From positions 1,240,001-1,304,000 of the forward strand of contig NZ_CP138333.2 of assembly GCF_038561955.2 (NCBI RefSeq): a stretch of 64,000 nucleotides of DNA. The letters run 5' to 3'. Positions within the stretch are counted from its first letter, which is position 1, and each line of letters opens with the position of its first letter. Shown piece by piece: positions 25,176 through 34,064 of the stretch. This stretch comes from Salinicoccus sp. Bachu38 (GTDB lineage Bacteria; Bacillota; Bacilli; Staphylococcales; Salinicoccaceae). The position numbers and the translations under genes were made by a program. The notes beneath the pieces were generated by a model. It was not told the DNA's origin, searched no databases, and saw only the letters and a program-made list of their open reading frames with translations.

Positions 25176-25631
25176 TCATAAGTGTTCTGTATAAAAGCAT
25201 AATGATGGACTATGAGATGAAGAATATAACCATACACAGTGAACACCAAAAGAGGGTCTGATGCCGAAATGTCCCTTATCTGCCTCTTTGATTATATTGC
25301 TTCTTTAAAACTAAAAAGAGTTATGAAATTTTACCACAGAATTTTCCAGGTCTATTTCTTTTTTATTCTTTTTGATGGATTTTATCAACTTTCTCACCGT
25401 CTGTCTTGAAGTGCATGACTATCCATTCCGATGGAATTTATACTTTTTTGGCAACGATGAATATGAGTGGCACTCCTTTTTTATGTATTTGTATTTTCTT
25501 ATAAGCAGTATATCAGCTATAAAAGAAATTTTAGGTTATGAAATGTAAAAAGATGGTACTTGTGATAGGCTGGGGAATGTATGGTTGTATAAAATGCAAT
25601 CACGCAAATACACCGAGAGGAGTGGTTGTAG
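25176..25631. other. Intergenic stretch with no clear gene
   Basis: About 455 bases at the right edge of the AT-rich region. A 7-bp inverted repeat AAAGAGG/CCTCTTT encloses 25250-25291, possibly an old terminator. A 57-codon frame at 25375-25548 has no ribosome site and was not accepted. The ribosome site of the ABC gene lies at the end (GAGGAGTGG). Confidence 0.5.
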
Positions 25632-26549
25632 ATGTTAAAGTCAGCAATGGAAATCAAAGCATTACATAAGGATATTGGTCGTAAGAACATCATCAAAAAC
25701 TTGAGTTTTGATATTCGTCCTGGCGAAGTGTTCGGATTCATCGGGCCCAATGGCGCGGGTAAGACAACGACAATCCGCATGATGGTCGGACTGATTGGCA
25801 TTACGAAGGGTGATGTGGTCATCAAGGGCCACAGCATCAAGAAGGATTACAGTAAAGCAATCAGTGAAGTGGGGGCCATCGTTGAGAATCCAGAGATGTA
25901 TCCTTTCATGACGGGATGGCAGAATCTGAAGCACTTCGCAGGGATGTCGAATGGAATCACTAATGAACGCATCAATGAAGTGGTCCAGCTAGTGGGGCTT
26001 GAAAATGCGATCAAGACCAAGGTTGGCAAGTACTCACTCGGGATGAGACAGCGCCTTGGGATTGCGCAGGCATTGCTGCACAAACCATCCGTCCTCATCC
26101 TGGATGAACCGACTAATGGACTCGATCCGGCAGGCATACGGGAAATCCGGCGTTACATACGGAGATTGGCTGTGGAGGATAATGTTTCAGTCATCGTATC
26201 CAGCCACCTGCTCAGTGAAATCGAGCTGATGTGCGATCGCATAGGTGTCATAAAGAACGGCAAACTTATTGCGATCAAAGATCTGAATGAAGAAGCGGAT
26301 ACTGAGGAATGTACCGTAAATCTAGAGGTAAATCCTCAAGAAGAAGCGATTGAAGTTGTGCGCGCACTTCCCAATATCAAATTGCTGGATACAAATGAGC
26401 GGATACAGATTCAAATCAATAGAAACGACATCCCACATCTCGTGACCACGCTGGTACAAAAAGATGTGCAGGTATTCGGCGTCAATGTCGCGCAGTCGAC
26501 ATTAGAAGATCGATTCCTTGAGATGATTGGAGAGAACACCATTGAATAA
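25632..26549 (+). CDS. ABC exporter ATP-binding protein (BcrA type)
   Basis: A 305-residue ATPase of the ABC-2/BcrA group. Walker A GPNGAGKTTT (about 42-51), a Q-loop replaced by the EVGAIVENPEMYPFM segment, signature KYSLGMRQRLGIAQALL, Walker B VLILDEPTNGLDPAGIREI and the switch histidine in VSSHLLSE. The last 80 residues are the accessory domain usual in bacitracin-type exporters. Partner permease overlaps by eight bases. Family roles range from peptide-antibiotic efflux to membrane-protein export; the substrate is not visible. Confidence 0.92.
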   Translation: MLKSAMEIKALHKDIGRKNIIKNLSFDIRPGEVFGFIGPNGAGKTTTIRMMVGLIGITKGDVVIKGHSIKKDYSKAISEVGAIVENPEMYPFMTGWQNLKHFAGMSNGITNERINEVVQLVGLENAIKTKVGKYSLGMRQRLGIAQALLHKPSVLILDEPTNGLDPAGIREIRRYIRRLAVEDNVSVIVSSHLLSEIELMCDRIGVIKNGKLIAIKDLNEEADTEECTVNLEVNPQEEAIEVVRALPNIKLLDTNERIQIQINRNDIPHLVTTLVQKDVQVFGVNVAQSTLEDRFLEMIGENTIE

Positions 26550-27504
26550 TCTATTTAACCTGATCAAAAATGAACTCGGCAAAATCTACGTGATGAAGTC
26601 TACATGGATCATGTATGTATTTCTGGTGGCACTCGTCATCTTCAGCTTCATCATGAATATGGTTACCGACTCGGTGGATACAGAGACGACATATTCCGAT
26701 GACTGGAAGACTGAACTGCAAGAGGAAAATCAGGCACTTATGGAAGAAATTGAAGCGGAAGGCGAAGACAATCCCTTCATCGAGTCCCGTAATATGGAAT
26801 TGATACAGGAGAAAAATTATCAGCTGGAAAATGATATCCGGCCTTATGGATACCATGCCGGCGACTTCGTTTTGGACAACCTGTTCACGACATCACTCGT
26901 CAGCCTGTTCGTCATCATCATTGCCGGCGGCATCGTCGCGAATGAATTCAGGTGGGGCACAATCAAGCAGCTCCTGATCCGGCCGATTTCAAGGAGTACG
27001 ATACTGCTCTCAAAATATATCGCCCTTCTGCTGTTCACACTGTTCACTGTGGTATTCCTGCTTGCAACCAGCATACTCGTAGGAGCAGTCATCTATGGCA
27101 TCCCAGCCATCAATCCGGAAGTTATCGTAAACCGTCCTGAAGGTCTGGCGAGCAATGGATTATTGTCTGAGATTGTCATGCAATATGGATTCAAAGTCCT
27201 CAACATCATTGTACTTGCAACGTTCGGCTTCATGATATCGAGCATCTTCAGGAGCAGTGCACTCGCAATCGGGCTCTCCATGTTCCTCATGTTCGTCGGC
27301 ACCACAGTCGCCCAAGCCATGGCACAATATGCATGGTCCAAATATATACTCTTCGCCAATACCGATCTCTCCGTATATTTTACACCGTACGGACCGATAC
27401 GTGAAGAGATGACTGTAGGATTCTCAGTCGGCGTCACTGCAGTATATATGGTCATATTCATTATTGCCGCCTGGGCTGTGTTCACTAAGCGGGATGTGGC
27501 TTAA
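26542..27504 (+). CDS. ABC-2 family exporter permease
   Basis: A 320-residue permease paired with the preceding ATPase. Six hydrophobic helices: one at about 17-40, a large extracellular loop (45-105) rich in E, then five more (110-320), including GGIVANEFRWGTIKQLL, a segment typical of ABC-2 permeases. Start is TTG at 26542 with GGAGAG upstream, overlapping the ATPase stop, so translation is coupled. A terminator follows directly. Confidence 0.88.
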   Translation: MNNLFNLIKNELGKIYVMKSTWIMYVFLVALVIFSFIMNMVTDSVDTETTYSDDWKTELQEENQALMEEIEAEGEDNPFIESRNMELIQEKNYQLENDIRPYGYHAGDFVLDNLFTTSLVSLFVIIIAGGIVANEFRWGTIKQLLIRPISRSTILLSKYIALLLFTLFTVVFLLATSILVGAVIYGIPAINPEVIVNRPEGLASNGLLSEIVMQYGFKVLNIIVLATFGFMISSIFRSSALAIGLSMFLMFVGTTVAQAMAQYAWSKYILFANTDLSVYFTPYGPIREEMTVGFSVGVTAVYMVIFIIAAWAVFTKRDVA

Positions 27505-27514
27505 AAACGAAAAT

Positions 27515-27552
27515 AAAAATCAGGGTGAAGCTTCTGCTTCATCCTGATTTTT
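27515..27552. terminator. Bidirectional terminator
   Basis: AAAAATCAGG plus TGAAGC pairs with GCTTCA plus CCTGATTTTT around TTCT. It separates the ABC operon from the convergent membrane-protein gene, whose stop codon it touches. Confidence 0.85.
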
Positions 27553-27928
27553 AATATAATCTTGCATAGATGACGAATGATATGAATACAGTGGATATCA
27601 TCAGAGCACCGAACACTTGGAACAGGTAATAGGCTGGTGCATCAATCCAGTTGAACTGAAGAGCTGTCGTAAAGAATATGAAATAGATGATCATAGCGAC
27701 AAATGATGCCATGATTCCCTTTTGTCTGATCAACTTCATGCGTTCATCTTTCTGTATGAACTGTGGATAAAGGTATGCCATACTGAAAGTGACAACTGCC
27801 ATGGCAATCATCATATAGAACATCCCTGGTGGTGACGACTGTGCCATTATTGCTGTAAATCCGATAAATCCAGCCAATATAACAAAGAATATGCCTATTA
27901 TTAGAAAAGATGCCCTTGGACTATTCAT
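27551..27928 (-). CDS. Four-helix membrane protein beside an XRE regulator
   Basis: A 125-residue protein with four hydrophobic helices (about 8-29, 35-53, 70-92, 100-121) and a conserved-looking FIQKDERMKLIRQKG loop between helices two and three. The QKDERxxxIRxK loop is common in small membrane proteins encoded next to YgzD/YvaO-size XRE regulators. It follows the regulator by 18 bases, so the two form an operon. Function unknown; some such pairs respond to membrane stress. Confidence 0.72.
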   Translation of the reverse strand: MNSPRASFLIIGIFFVILAGFIGFTAIMAQSSPPGMFYMMIAMAVVTFSMAYLYPQFIQKDERMKLIRQKGIMASFVAMIIYFIFFTTALQFNWIDAPAYYLFQVFGALMISTVFISFVIYARLY

Positions 27929-27946
27929 ACATCATCGTTCCTCTCA

Positions 27947-28168
27947 TCATTTTGGGTGCTTGTAGTCCTTATCCTCCAAAATGAAGATCTGCTCAACATT
28001 CATTTTAAATAATTCTGCTAGTATCATCGCTAAAGACAGAGAAGGATTATACCTCCCTTTCTCTATGGAGATAATAGTCTGTCTTGATACCCCCAGCTTT
28101 TCCGCCAGCTTATCTTGGGAGTATCCCATTTTCTTTCTGTATTCTGCTACATTGTTTTTCAATAGCAC
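27947..28168 (-). CDS. Small XRE-family regulator
   Basis: A 73-residue helix-turn-helix protein consisting of little but the HTH_3 domain: YRKKMGYSQDKLAEKLGVSRQTIISIEKGRYNPSLSLAMILAELF. The recognition helix is SRQTIISIE. This is the short regulator type (YgzD-like) that represses an operon with a small membrane protein. Start GTG at 28168 behind AGAGG; a TTG two codons later is also possible. A tandem palindrome in its own promoter points to autoregulation. Confidence 0.87.
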   Translation of the reverse strand: MLLKNNVAEYRKKMGYSQDKLAEKLGVSRQTIISIEKGRYNPSLSLAMILAELFKMNVEQIFILEDKDYKHPK

Positions 28169-28185
28169 TCCACCTCTTTGACTTC

Positions 28186-28226
28186 ATTTTATTGTAAAGT
28201 AAACTTTACGTCAAGTAAGCTTTACT
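28186..28226 (-). promoter_or_regulatory. Promoter and tandem operator of the XRE operon
   Basis: On the minus strand -35 TTGACG (28209-28214) and -10 TAAAAT (28186-28191) have a 17-bp spacer. The spacer is filled by the perfect palindrome GTAAAGT-AA-ACTTTAC (28194-28209). A second near copy AGTAA-GCT-TTACT (28214-28226) lies next to it; AGTAA(A/G)CTTTAC is an 11 of 12 direct repeat at 16-bp steps. Confidence 0.75.
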
Positions 28227-28271
28227 ATGGGAGGTGATAGTATAAATAGATTGCACATATAAATATCAAGA

Positions 28272-28301
28272 AAAAAAGCACAGATTTAATCCTGTGCTTT
28301 T
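28272..28301 (-). terminator. Terminator after the YesK-like gene
   Basis: AAAAGCACAG pairs with CTGTGCTTTT (28274-28301), with a T-run on the minus strand after the stem. Confidence 0.75.
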
Positions 28302-28359
28302 AATGTTACAAGCTGATTTTATTTATTACACAATTGCGTCCATTAATTGAAAAATTACG

Positions 28360-28623
28360 TTACATATTTATTTTTTTTATAATTACTCCACTTATGGTAC
28401 CCACCCATATTCCAAGGAAACCACTGAATGTAACAAATCCCAATCCCATGCCATCCCAACCACCAACAACTACTATGCTGTAAATTACGATTCCGACACA
28501 AATTAAACTCAATATAATGGAAGTTAAAAATAGAGCTTTTCTAGAAACCCTACGAGATATTAAAAAAAGGATAGTAGCAATAACAATCCCAATGAGCAAT
28601 ATAGGTGTCCATCCTTCCAACAT
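28360..28623 (-). CDS. YesK-like small membrane protein
   Basis: An 87-residue protein with three hydrophobic helices. The GGWDGMGLGFVTFSGFLGIWVGTISG stretch (about 54-79) matches the conserved end of YesK-like proteins known from bacilli. Start is the ATG at 28623 but its ribosome site is weak. Function of the family is unknown. Confidence 0.65.
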   Translation of the reverse strand: MLEGWTPILLIGIVIATILFLISRRVSRKALFLTSIILSLICVGIVIYSIVVVGGWDGMGLGFVTFSGFLGIWVGTISGVIIKKINM

Positions 28624-28841
28624 TAAAACACCATTTTATTCCCCCTTACATATTCTGACCCGTTTGTTGCATATAATCTCCTTATATTTCCGTGTTAACA
28701 TCAATACATTTTATTTGAAATGAAAGTTCTATTGATTGTATGTGATGGTCTCCAATTCAGTTTCAGTGACGAGGCGATGACGGTTGCACAATTCTATAAG
28801 TTATTTTATGTTCAATAAATTTTCCAAAAGTATTTATTTTC

Positions 28842-29345
28842 CTAGGTTTTAATCACCTGTGTACCGGCTAACATGTCTCCCCAATGTCTGGTATCTTTTC
28901 TCAAGAGCATCATGCCAATCATAATAAGGAGAAGGAGGAAGCCAGTATTAGCGAGCATGAACCAGCTTACTGAGTAGTCTCTGTACATTGCTGCAATGAC
29001 GCCTGTATGGCCAATCTGCCACGGCAGAAATTTCACCGCATTACGAAGCAGGCTGTGGAGGTACTTATGGTCCTTAAACTCAACCTTCAGATTCATTTTT
29101 CTTTTCCCGATTGTGCCATACGGAGATCTATACTCCATGACAGAGAACCAGATGATGACAGGGAGTACGGTCGTAAAGAAAGAGACCAGGTGTGAGCTCC
29201 CCTCATTAAATTCTGGAATACCATCGAAAAGAATCATATACAACAGTGTCATCGTAATGAACAGGAGAACCAGATAAATCCAAATGGCAATATAGTCAAT
29301 CATCAAGGCAGTAAGACGTGTTTTATTGCCGGCAGTCTTTTTCAT
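28842..29345 (-). CDS. RDD family membrane protein
   Basis: A 167-residue protein with the RDD fold: helix one with R-L-T-A-L-M-I-D-Y near residue 10, the YGTIGKRKMNLKV segment, and LLRNAVKFLPWQIGH. The conserved R and D residues are in place (R10, D17, and GDMLAG near the end). Three or four membrane helices. RDD proteins are found in many transport contexts; some act as Na+/H+ antiporters in halophilic bacteria. Start ATG has AAGGAAGA upstream. Monocistronic. Confidence 0.85.
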   Translation of the reverse strand: MKKTAGNKTRLTALMIDYIAIWIYLVLLFITMTLLYMILFDGIPEFNEGSSHLVSFFTTVLPVIIWFSVMEYRSPYGTIGKRKMNLKVEFKDHKYLHSLLRNAVKFLPWQIGHTGVIAAMYRDYSVSWFMLANTGFLLLLIMIGMMLLRKDTRHWGDMLAGTQVIKT

Positions 29346-29548
29346 ATATACATCTTCCTTTTCATTAATTGAAAATATATTATGTACCGGGCACTACACC
29401 TCAAACACTCCCTTAAGAATTATATTAAAGAGCTTCAAATAGAATATCAAATGAATTTTTCTAATATTTAGATTTAAATAATTTAAATGGATGTTTAAAA
29501 TTATGATATTGATCCATAGCTAAAAAATGATGAAATTATACTACACAT

Positions 29549-29583
29549 AAAAGGACCTCCAATTATGAATTGGAGGTCCTTTT
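29549..29583 (-). terminator. Terminator of the TRAP operon
   Basis: A 16-bp perfect stem (29549-29564 with 29568-29583) around ATG with A4/T4 ends, directly downstream of dctM on the minus strand. Confidence 0.9.
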
Positions 29584-29599
29584 AAACTATCGAAATCCA

Positions 29600-30886
29600 T
29601 CACTGCGTCAGTCCGGCCATCCACATGGAGAGCTGCGGAATAAATGCAATCAGAATCAGGCACAGTACCATGACGATGATGAATGGTATGACTGCGACTG
29701 TGGTCTTTTCAATCGACACTTTTCCGACACTCGAGGCGACGAAAAGATTGACGCCGAGTGGAGGTGTGACGAAGCCGATGGCGAGCGCAACGACGAGAAT
29801 GATGCCGAAGTGGATCGGATCGACGCCGACGGCTGTAACGACTGGGAGCAGGATTGGTGTGAGTACCACCAGTGCTGAAATCGTATCAATGAACATGCCG
29901 ACAACAAGCAGGAACAGGATGACGATGAACAGTATGGCAACCGGGTTGGATGATAGGTTCGTCAGATAGGTTGCGATGCTGTTCGGTATCTGCTCGAGAG
30001 TCATGAAGAATGCGAATGATACTGAAAAACTAATGATGATCATCGTCGTCGCATTAATCATGACGGTCTCCATAAAGCCGTCGTAAATTGCTTTAAAATC
30101 GAGTTCCTTATGGATGAATATGCCGACGATCAGTGCATAGACGACTGCGGTAACAGCGGCTTCCGTCGGTGTGAATATGCCGCCGTATATCCCGCCAAGT
30201 ATGATGACGGGGATGAGCAGTGCCCATTTTGCCTCGTTCAATGCTTTAAGCACATCTTTGAAATCGAATGTCCGTTTATCTTCCGAAGGTTTATATCCTT
30301 TCGCCTTGGAGATGAAGTAGGCCGTCAGCATGATGGCAATGCCGACGAGCAGTCCTGGCAGGATGCCTGCCATGAAGAGGGCGCCGACGGATACGTTGCC
30401 GATTGCGCCATAAAGGACGAGCGGAATGCTTGGCGGAATGATGACCCCCATGGAGCCGGCCGTGGCAGGGACGGCGGATGCGAATCCCTGGTCGTAGTTT
30501 CTTGCAATCATCGCTGGAATCATGAACCCGCCTATCGCCGCAACTGTCGCCGGTCCGGAACCCGCAATGGCGGCAAAGAACATGCATGCAACGATGGTGA
30601 CGAGTGACAGGCCACCGGTCATCCATCCGACCAGAGCGGTCGCCAGATCAAGAAGCCTCTTCGAAATGCCGCCTTTTCCCATGAGTACACCCGCCAATAT
30701 GAAGAAAGGAATGGCGAGGAGCGGGAAGGAGTCGAGAGATGTGAAGGCTTTCTGGGCAATCAGGCTGATTGGCAGATCTGTGCCAAACCAGATGGCTGCC
30801 AGTGCAGAGACTCCCAGTGAAATCGCAATGGGTACGCCAATCAGAAAACAGAGTATGAAGACGCCGAATAATATCGCTACTGTCAT
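29600..30886 (-). CDS. dctM: TRAP transporter large permease
   Basis: A 428-residue DctM-type subunit with about 12 helices that, with the small permease and the binding protein, imports a carboxylate-like solute using the Na+ gradient. Family segments include PLLAIPFFILAG, GSGPATVAAIGGFMIPAM, and the GFVTPPLGVNLFVASSVG stretch near the C-terminus. Start ATG has GAGGAGG seven bases upstream and overlaps the dctQ stop. Last gene of the minus-strand dctPQM operon. Confidence 0.94.
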   Translation of the reverse strand: MTVAILFGVFILCFLIGVPIAISLGVSALAAIWFGTDLPISLIAQKAFTSLDSFPLLAIPFFILAGVLMGKGGISKRLLDLATALVGWMTGGLSLVTIVACMFFAAIAGSGPATVAAIGGFMIPAMIARNYDQGFASAVPATAGSMGVIIPPSIPLVLYGAIGNVSVGALFMAGILPGLLVGIAIMLTAYFISKAKGYKPSEDKRTFDFKDVLKALNEAKWALLIPVIILGGIYGGIFTPTEAAVTAVVYALIVGIFIHKELDFKAIYDGFMETVMINATTMIIISFSVSFAFFMTLEQIPNSIATYLTNLSSNPVAILFIVILFLLVVGMFIDTISALVVLTPILLPVVTAVGVDPIHFGIILVVALAIGFVTPPLGVNLFVASSVGKVSIEKTTVAVIPFIIVMVLCLILIAFIPQLSMWMAGLTQ

Positions 30887-31371
30887 GATGCCGCCTCCTC
30901 GGGTTTGTCATAGTCTTTTCTGTAGATCTCCACCATCTGCAGGGCGAGACGTATCATCATGCTGAGCGCACCGAGGGGTACGGCAAGATACGGCAGCCAG
31001 AAAGGAATTTGTGTTGCAGGGGCGACCTGTCCATACTGCAGTGTCGTCATGACGAGCTGGGTCCCGAAGATTGCAACGAGCAGTACCATCAGGAACCATA
31101 TGATGAGAGCGACCATATCGAGTACCTTCCGTGTGGTGCCATGGAAGAGGTCGATGAATGCAGATACTTTAATGTGCTCCCTCAGCTTTACTGCATACCC
31201 GGCGCCGATCCATACCTGGAAGATATGTATGTACCTGGCCGCTTCCTCCGTCCAGCTCGGGGCGTTCTGGAATATATAACGCCCGATGACCTGGCCGAAA
31301 ATGAGTGCTACCATCAGGACGAGTGTCGCAATGAGGAACCCTTCTTCGAATCGATTTATTTTTTTTATCAT
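30883..31371 (-). CDS. dctQ: TRAP transporter small permease
   Basis: A 162-residue DctQ-type subunit with four hydrophobic helices. The family hallmark WTEEAARYIHIFQVWIGAGYAVK (helix two region) is present around residues 39-61, followed by KLREHIKVSAF. It overlaps dctM by four bases and follows dctP by 36 bases. Start ATG has GGAG seven bases upstream. Confidence 0.92.
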   Translation of the reverse strand: MIKKINRFEEGFLIATLVLMVALIFGQVIGRYIFQNAPSWTEEAARYIHIFQVWIGAGYAVKLREHIKVSAFIDLFHGTTRKVLDMVALIIWFLMVLLVAIFGTQLVMTTLQYGQVAPATQIPFWLPYLAVPLGALSMMIRLALQMVEIYRKDYDKPEEAAS

Positions 31372-31407
31372 TGTTTCGCTCCTTCTATAGGTCGTAGGAT
31401 TGTAGAA

Positions 31408-32412
31408 CTATTCATCTCTGGCCTCGAACAAGTCGTTCAACAGGTTGTTGCCGAGCTTTTCATCGTATTTTTCATACACCGGCTCCGCCGCTTCGATGAA
31501 TTGTTCACGCTGTTCTTCGGTTATTTCATTTACCTTGAGGCCGTCGTCCTTCATTACCTCGAGGTATTCCTCATCCTGCTGGTGAGCGAGCTCCCTCTGC
31601 TCCTCACGGAACATGATGGCCGCATCCATGACCACTTCCTGCAGATCATCAGGGAGACCTTCGTAGAAATCATTGTTCATCAGCAGGACGGTCGGCATAT
31701 AATATTGGCCGACGAGGCTCATGTATTCCTGCACTTCATAGAGGTTGCTGGTGTAGTATAGAGAAATCGGACCTTCCATGGCATCATACGTGCCCTGCTG
31801 CAGTGCAGTGTACATTTCCCCGAAGGCGAATGGGGAAGCATTGGCTCCGAATGCCTTGAAGATATCCGTCTGTACGGGACTCTCCAGAGTCCTGAATTTC
31901 AATCCCTCCAGATCTTCCGGTTCGTAGATCGGACGCTCGTTGTTGGTAATATGACGGAAGCCATTTTCGGCATAGACGAGCCCCTTCAGATTGTAGTCTT
32001 CCAGTTCATCGAGCAGGCTCTGGCCGTACTCGCCATCAAGTACTTTGTAGGCTTCCTCGTAGTTGTCGAAAAGGAACGGCAGGTCGAGCACCATGAAGTT
32101 CTGATTGAAGGATGAAACGACGGCGAGTGCCGGGATCGTCATCTCGACATTGCCGAGCTGGACGGATTCCACGGCTTCGCGGTCGGAAGGGAACAGGGAT
32201 CCGCTCGGATAGAGTTCAACTTCGAGCCTGCCGTCGGACTCCCTTTCGATCTGTTCCTTGAACTTTTCCCCGATGATATGCGAGGAATGGCTTTCTGATA
32301 CCAGGTAGGCGAGCCGGATCGTAGTTGTGTCGGATGATTCGTTCTGGTTCGGCCGGCCGCATGCGGACAGTACAAGCGTCAGCATGAGGACAATAAAGAT
32401 CGTTTTTTTCAT
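31408..32412 (-). CDS. dctP: TRAP solute-binding lipoprotein
   Basis: A 334-residue DctP-type periplasmic-binding protein, here a lipoprotein: signal with LVLSAC lipobox, cysteine near residue 18. The conserved family stretch is GLKFRTLESPVQTDIFKAFGANASPFAFGEMYTALQQGTYDAMEGP, with the solute arginine in KFRT. The length is normal. Start is put at ATG (MKKTIF) with AGAGGGA upstream; a GTG nine bases earlier is possible. Substrate is unknown; the neighbour is a cytosine-deaminase-like enzyme, which would fit a nucleobase or derivative, as inference. Confidence 0.92.
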   Translation of the reverse strand: MKKTIFIVLMLTLVLSACGRPNQNESSDTTTIRLAYLVSESHSSHIIGEKFKEQIERESDGRLEVELYPSGSLFPSDREAVESVQLGNVEMTIPALAVVSSFNQNFMVLDLPFLFDNYEEAYKVLDGEYGQSLLDELEDYNLKGLVYAENGFRHITNNERPIYEPEDLEGLKFRTLESPVQTDIFKAFGANASPFAFGEMYTALQQGTYDAMEGPISLYYTSNLYEVQEYMSLVGQYYMPTVLLMNNDFYEGLPDDLQEVVMDAAIMFREEQRELAHQQDEEYLEVMKDDGLKVNEITEEQREQFIEAAEPVYEKYDEKLGNNLLNDLFEARDE

Positions 32413-32654
32413 TGTGGACACGTCCCTCTGTTTGGATGATGGTTGTATGCATATTCATGATGAAAGATATAATAATAGGGTGTTTGGATAAAATTGGAAC
32501 AGGTTCTGTCCCATACCATACGTATGTAGTCTAATTTGTGCATATAGTATGCTATAGTATTTTCACAAAACTGTAAAGATTAAAAATAAAGGGACATGTC
32601 AATGTATTCAGGTACAGGTGGTAAAATTTATTCGAATGAATCTCAATGGGAAAA

Positions 32655-32689
32655 TGAAAAAGGACGCATCCTGTTTACAGAATGCGTCC
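32655..32689 (-). terminator. Terminator after the deaminase gene
   Basis: GGACGCAT...ATGCGTCC with an inner CTGT/ACAG pairing (32662-32689), followed on the minus strand by a T-rich tail. It implies that the deaminase and the TRAP genes are separate transcripts, at least in part. Confidence 0.82.
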
Positions 32690-32699
32690 GCTGCGGAAA

Positions 32700-33953
32700 C
32701 TATATATCTTCCAGCAGTTGATGTGAAATTTCATTCTTCCTTGGGGCACGCTTGAAAAGATATTCGCCACTCCGGACCGAGGCGAGCACTTCCGCCCGTT
32801 CGCGCACCGCTTCGTACGTATCATATGCATCGAGGACGATGAAGTTGGCCGGTTTGCCTGATTCGATGCCATACTCATCTTCCAGCTGCATGACACTAGC
32901 GCCATTATGGGTGATGAGGTCGAATGCCCTGTTGATTTCATCTATATGAGTGTAGTGGGCGAGGTGGATGCCATTGTCGAGAATGTTCATCATGTTGCCG
33001 TTGCCGAGCGGGTACCAGTAGTCCGCAATTGAATCCTGGGCAAATGCTACGGCATTGCCATTTGCGAGCAGCTCCTTGACCCGCGTCAGCCCGCGGCGCT
33101 TTGGATAGCTGTCACTGCGTCCCTGCAGGTGTGCATTCTCGGTCGGGCAGGAGATGAAATTGATCTTCGATTCGCGGAAGAGGCCCATCATCTTTGCAGC
33201 ATAGCTGTCATCGGCAGAACCGAAGCTGCATGTATGGCTGGCGGTAGTCTTTGCACCATATCCTTTCTCCATGACGAGCGCATTCAGCACTTCCAGGAAG
33301 CGGCTGTTCGGATCGTCATTTTCATCGCAGTGGATATCGATCATGACCTCATACTTAAGGGCGAGATCGATGATGCGTTTCAGGGATTCCACACCATGCT
33401 CATATGAAATCTCGAAGTGGGGGATACCGCCGACGACATCTGCACCCATCTCAAGGGCCTTTTCGACCAGTGCTTCCGCACCGTCATAGCGGAAGAACCC
33501 TTCCTGGGGAAATGCAACAAGCTGGAGTGTCATAACATCCTTCAGCTCCTCCCTCAACTTGAGCAGGGCCTTCATGCCCGTGAGGTTGGGGTCCGTCACA
33601 TCGACATGCGTCCGGATGTACTGGACACCATGGTTCAACTCCTTCTTTATGCCCTGGAGGGCACGTTCACGCACCATTTCTTCGGTCAGCGACTTCTTGT
33701 TGTCGCTCCAGCGCTGTATACCTTCAAACAGTGTGCCCGAGATGTTGGCGTTGCCCGCTCCGACACCGGAAAAGATGTAATCAAGATGCAGATGGGGGTC
33801 GACATAGGGAGGCAGGACCAGCCGGTGCTCCAGATCGATCACCTCTTCGGCATCATCAAGGTTTTGGCCGATGGATTTGAACACGCCATTTTCCACCAGG
33901 ATTTCACTTGCTTCATCCTGGCCATATATACTGGCATTAACGAATTTTTTCAT
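32700..33953 (-). CDS. codA: Cytosine deaminase-like amidohydrolase
   Basis: A 417-residue metal-dependent amidohydrolase close to CodA, which turns cytosine to uracil and ammonia. Metal site HLHLD (about 55-59), IRTHVDVTDPN, then DIHCDENDDPNSRF with the catalytic HCDE, TASHTC, LQGRSDSYPKRRG, and the FAQDSI (metal aspartate) with DYWYPLGNGNM. In E. coli CodA the last site reads FGHDDV, so the histidine is replaced by glutamine here. Relatives act on isoguanine, creatinine or triazines, so the exact substrate is uncertain. Start ATG has GAGGAG eight bases upstream. Confidence 0.85.
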   Translation of the reverse strand: MKKFVNASIYGQDEASEILVENGVFKSIGQNLDDAEEVIDLEHRLVLPPYVDPHLHLDYIFSGVGAGNANISGTLFEGIQRWSDNKKSLTEEMVRERALQGIKKELNHGVQYIRTHVDVTDPNLTGMKALLKLREELKDVMTLQLVAFPQEGFFRYDGAEALVEKALEMGADVVGGIPHFEISYEHGVESLKRIIDLALKYEVMIDIHCDENDDPNSRFLEVLNALVMEKGYGAKTTASHTCSFGSADDSYAAKMMGLFRESKINFISCPTENAHLQGRSDSYPKRRGLTRVKELLANGNAVAFAQDSIADYWYPLGNGNMMNILDNGIHLAHYTHIDEINRAFDLITHNGASVMQLEDEYGIESGKPANFIVLDAYDTYEAVRERAEVLASVRSGEYLFKRAPRKNEISHQLLEDI

Positions 33954-34064
33954 AAATGCGCTCCTCTCTATTTTCAATACATATCAATTTTAAGAGAGAA
34001 GCAGATGCAAAGCAACTAAGGCACAGAAACAGAATACTTATAGGAAGTGGATGGTGGAATACAA

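Noticed and set aside
25375-25548. 57-codon plus-strand frame (ends IKEILGYEM)
   Set aside because: No ribosome site, very aromatic AT-rich composition; likely chance or remnant.
28720-28818. 32-codon plus-strand frame starting MKVLLIVCDG
   Set aside because: No ribosome site and too short; may be a remnant.
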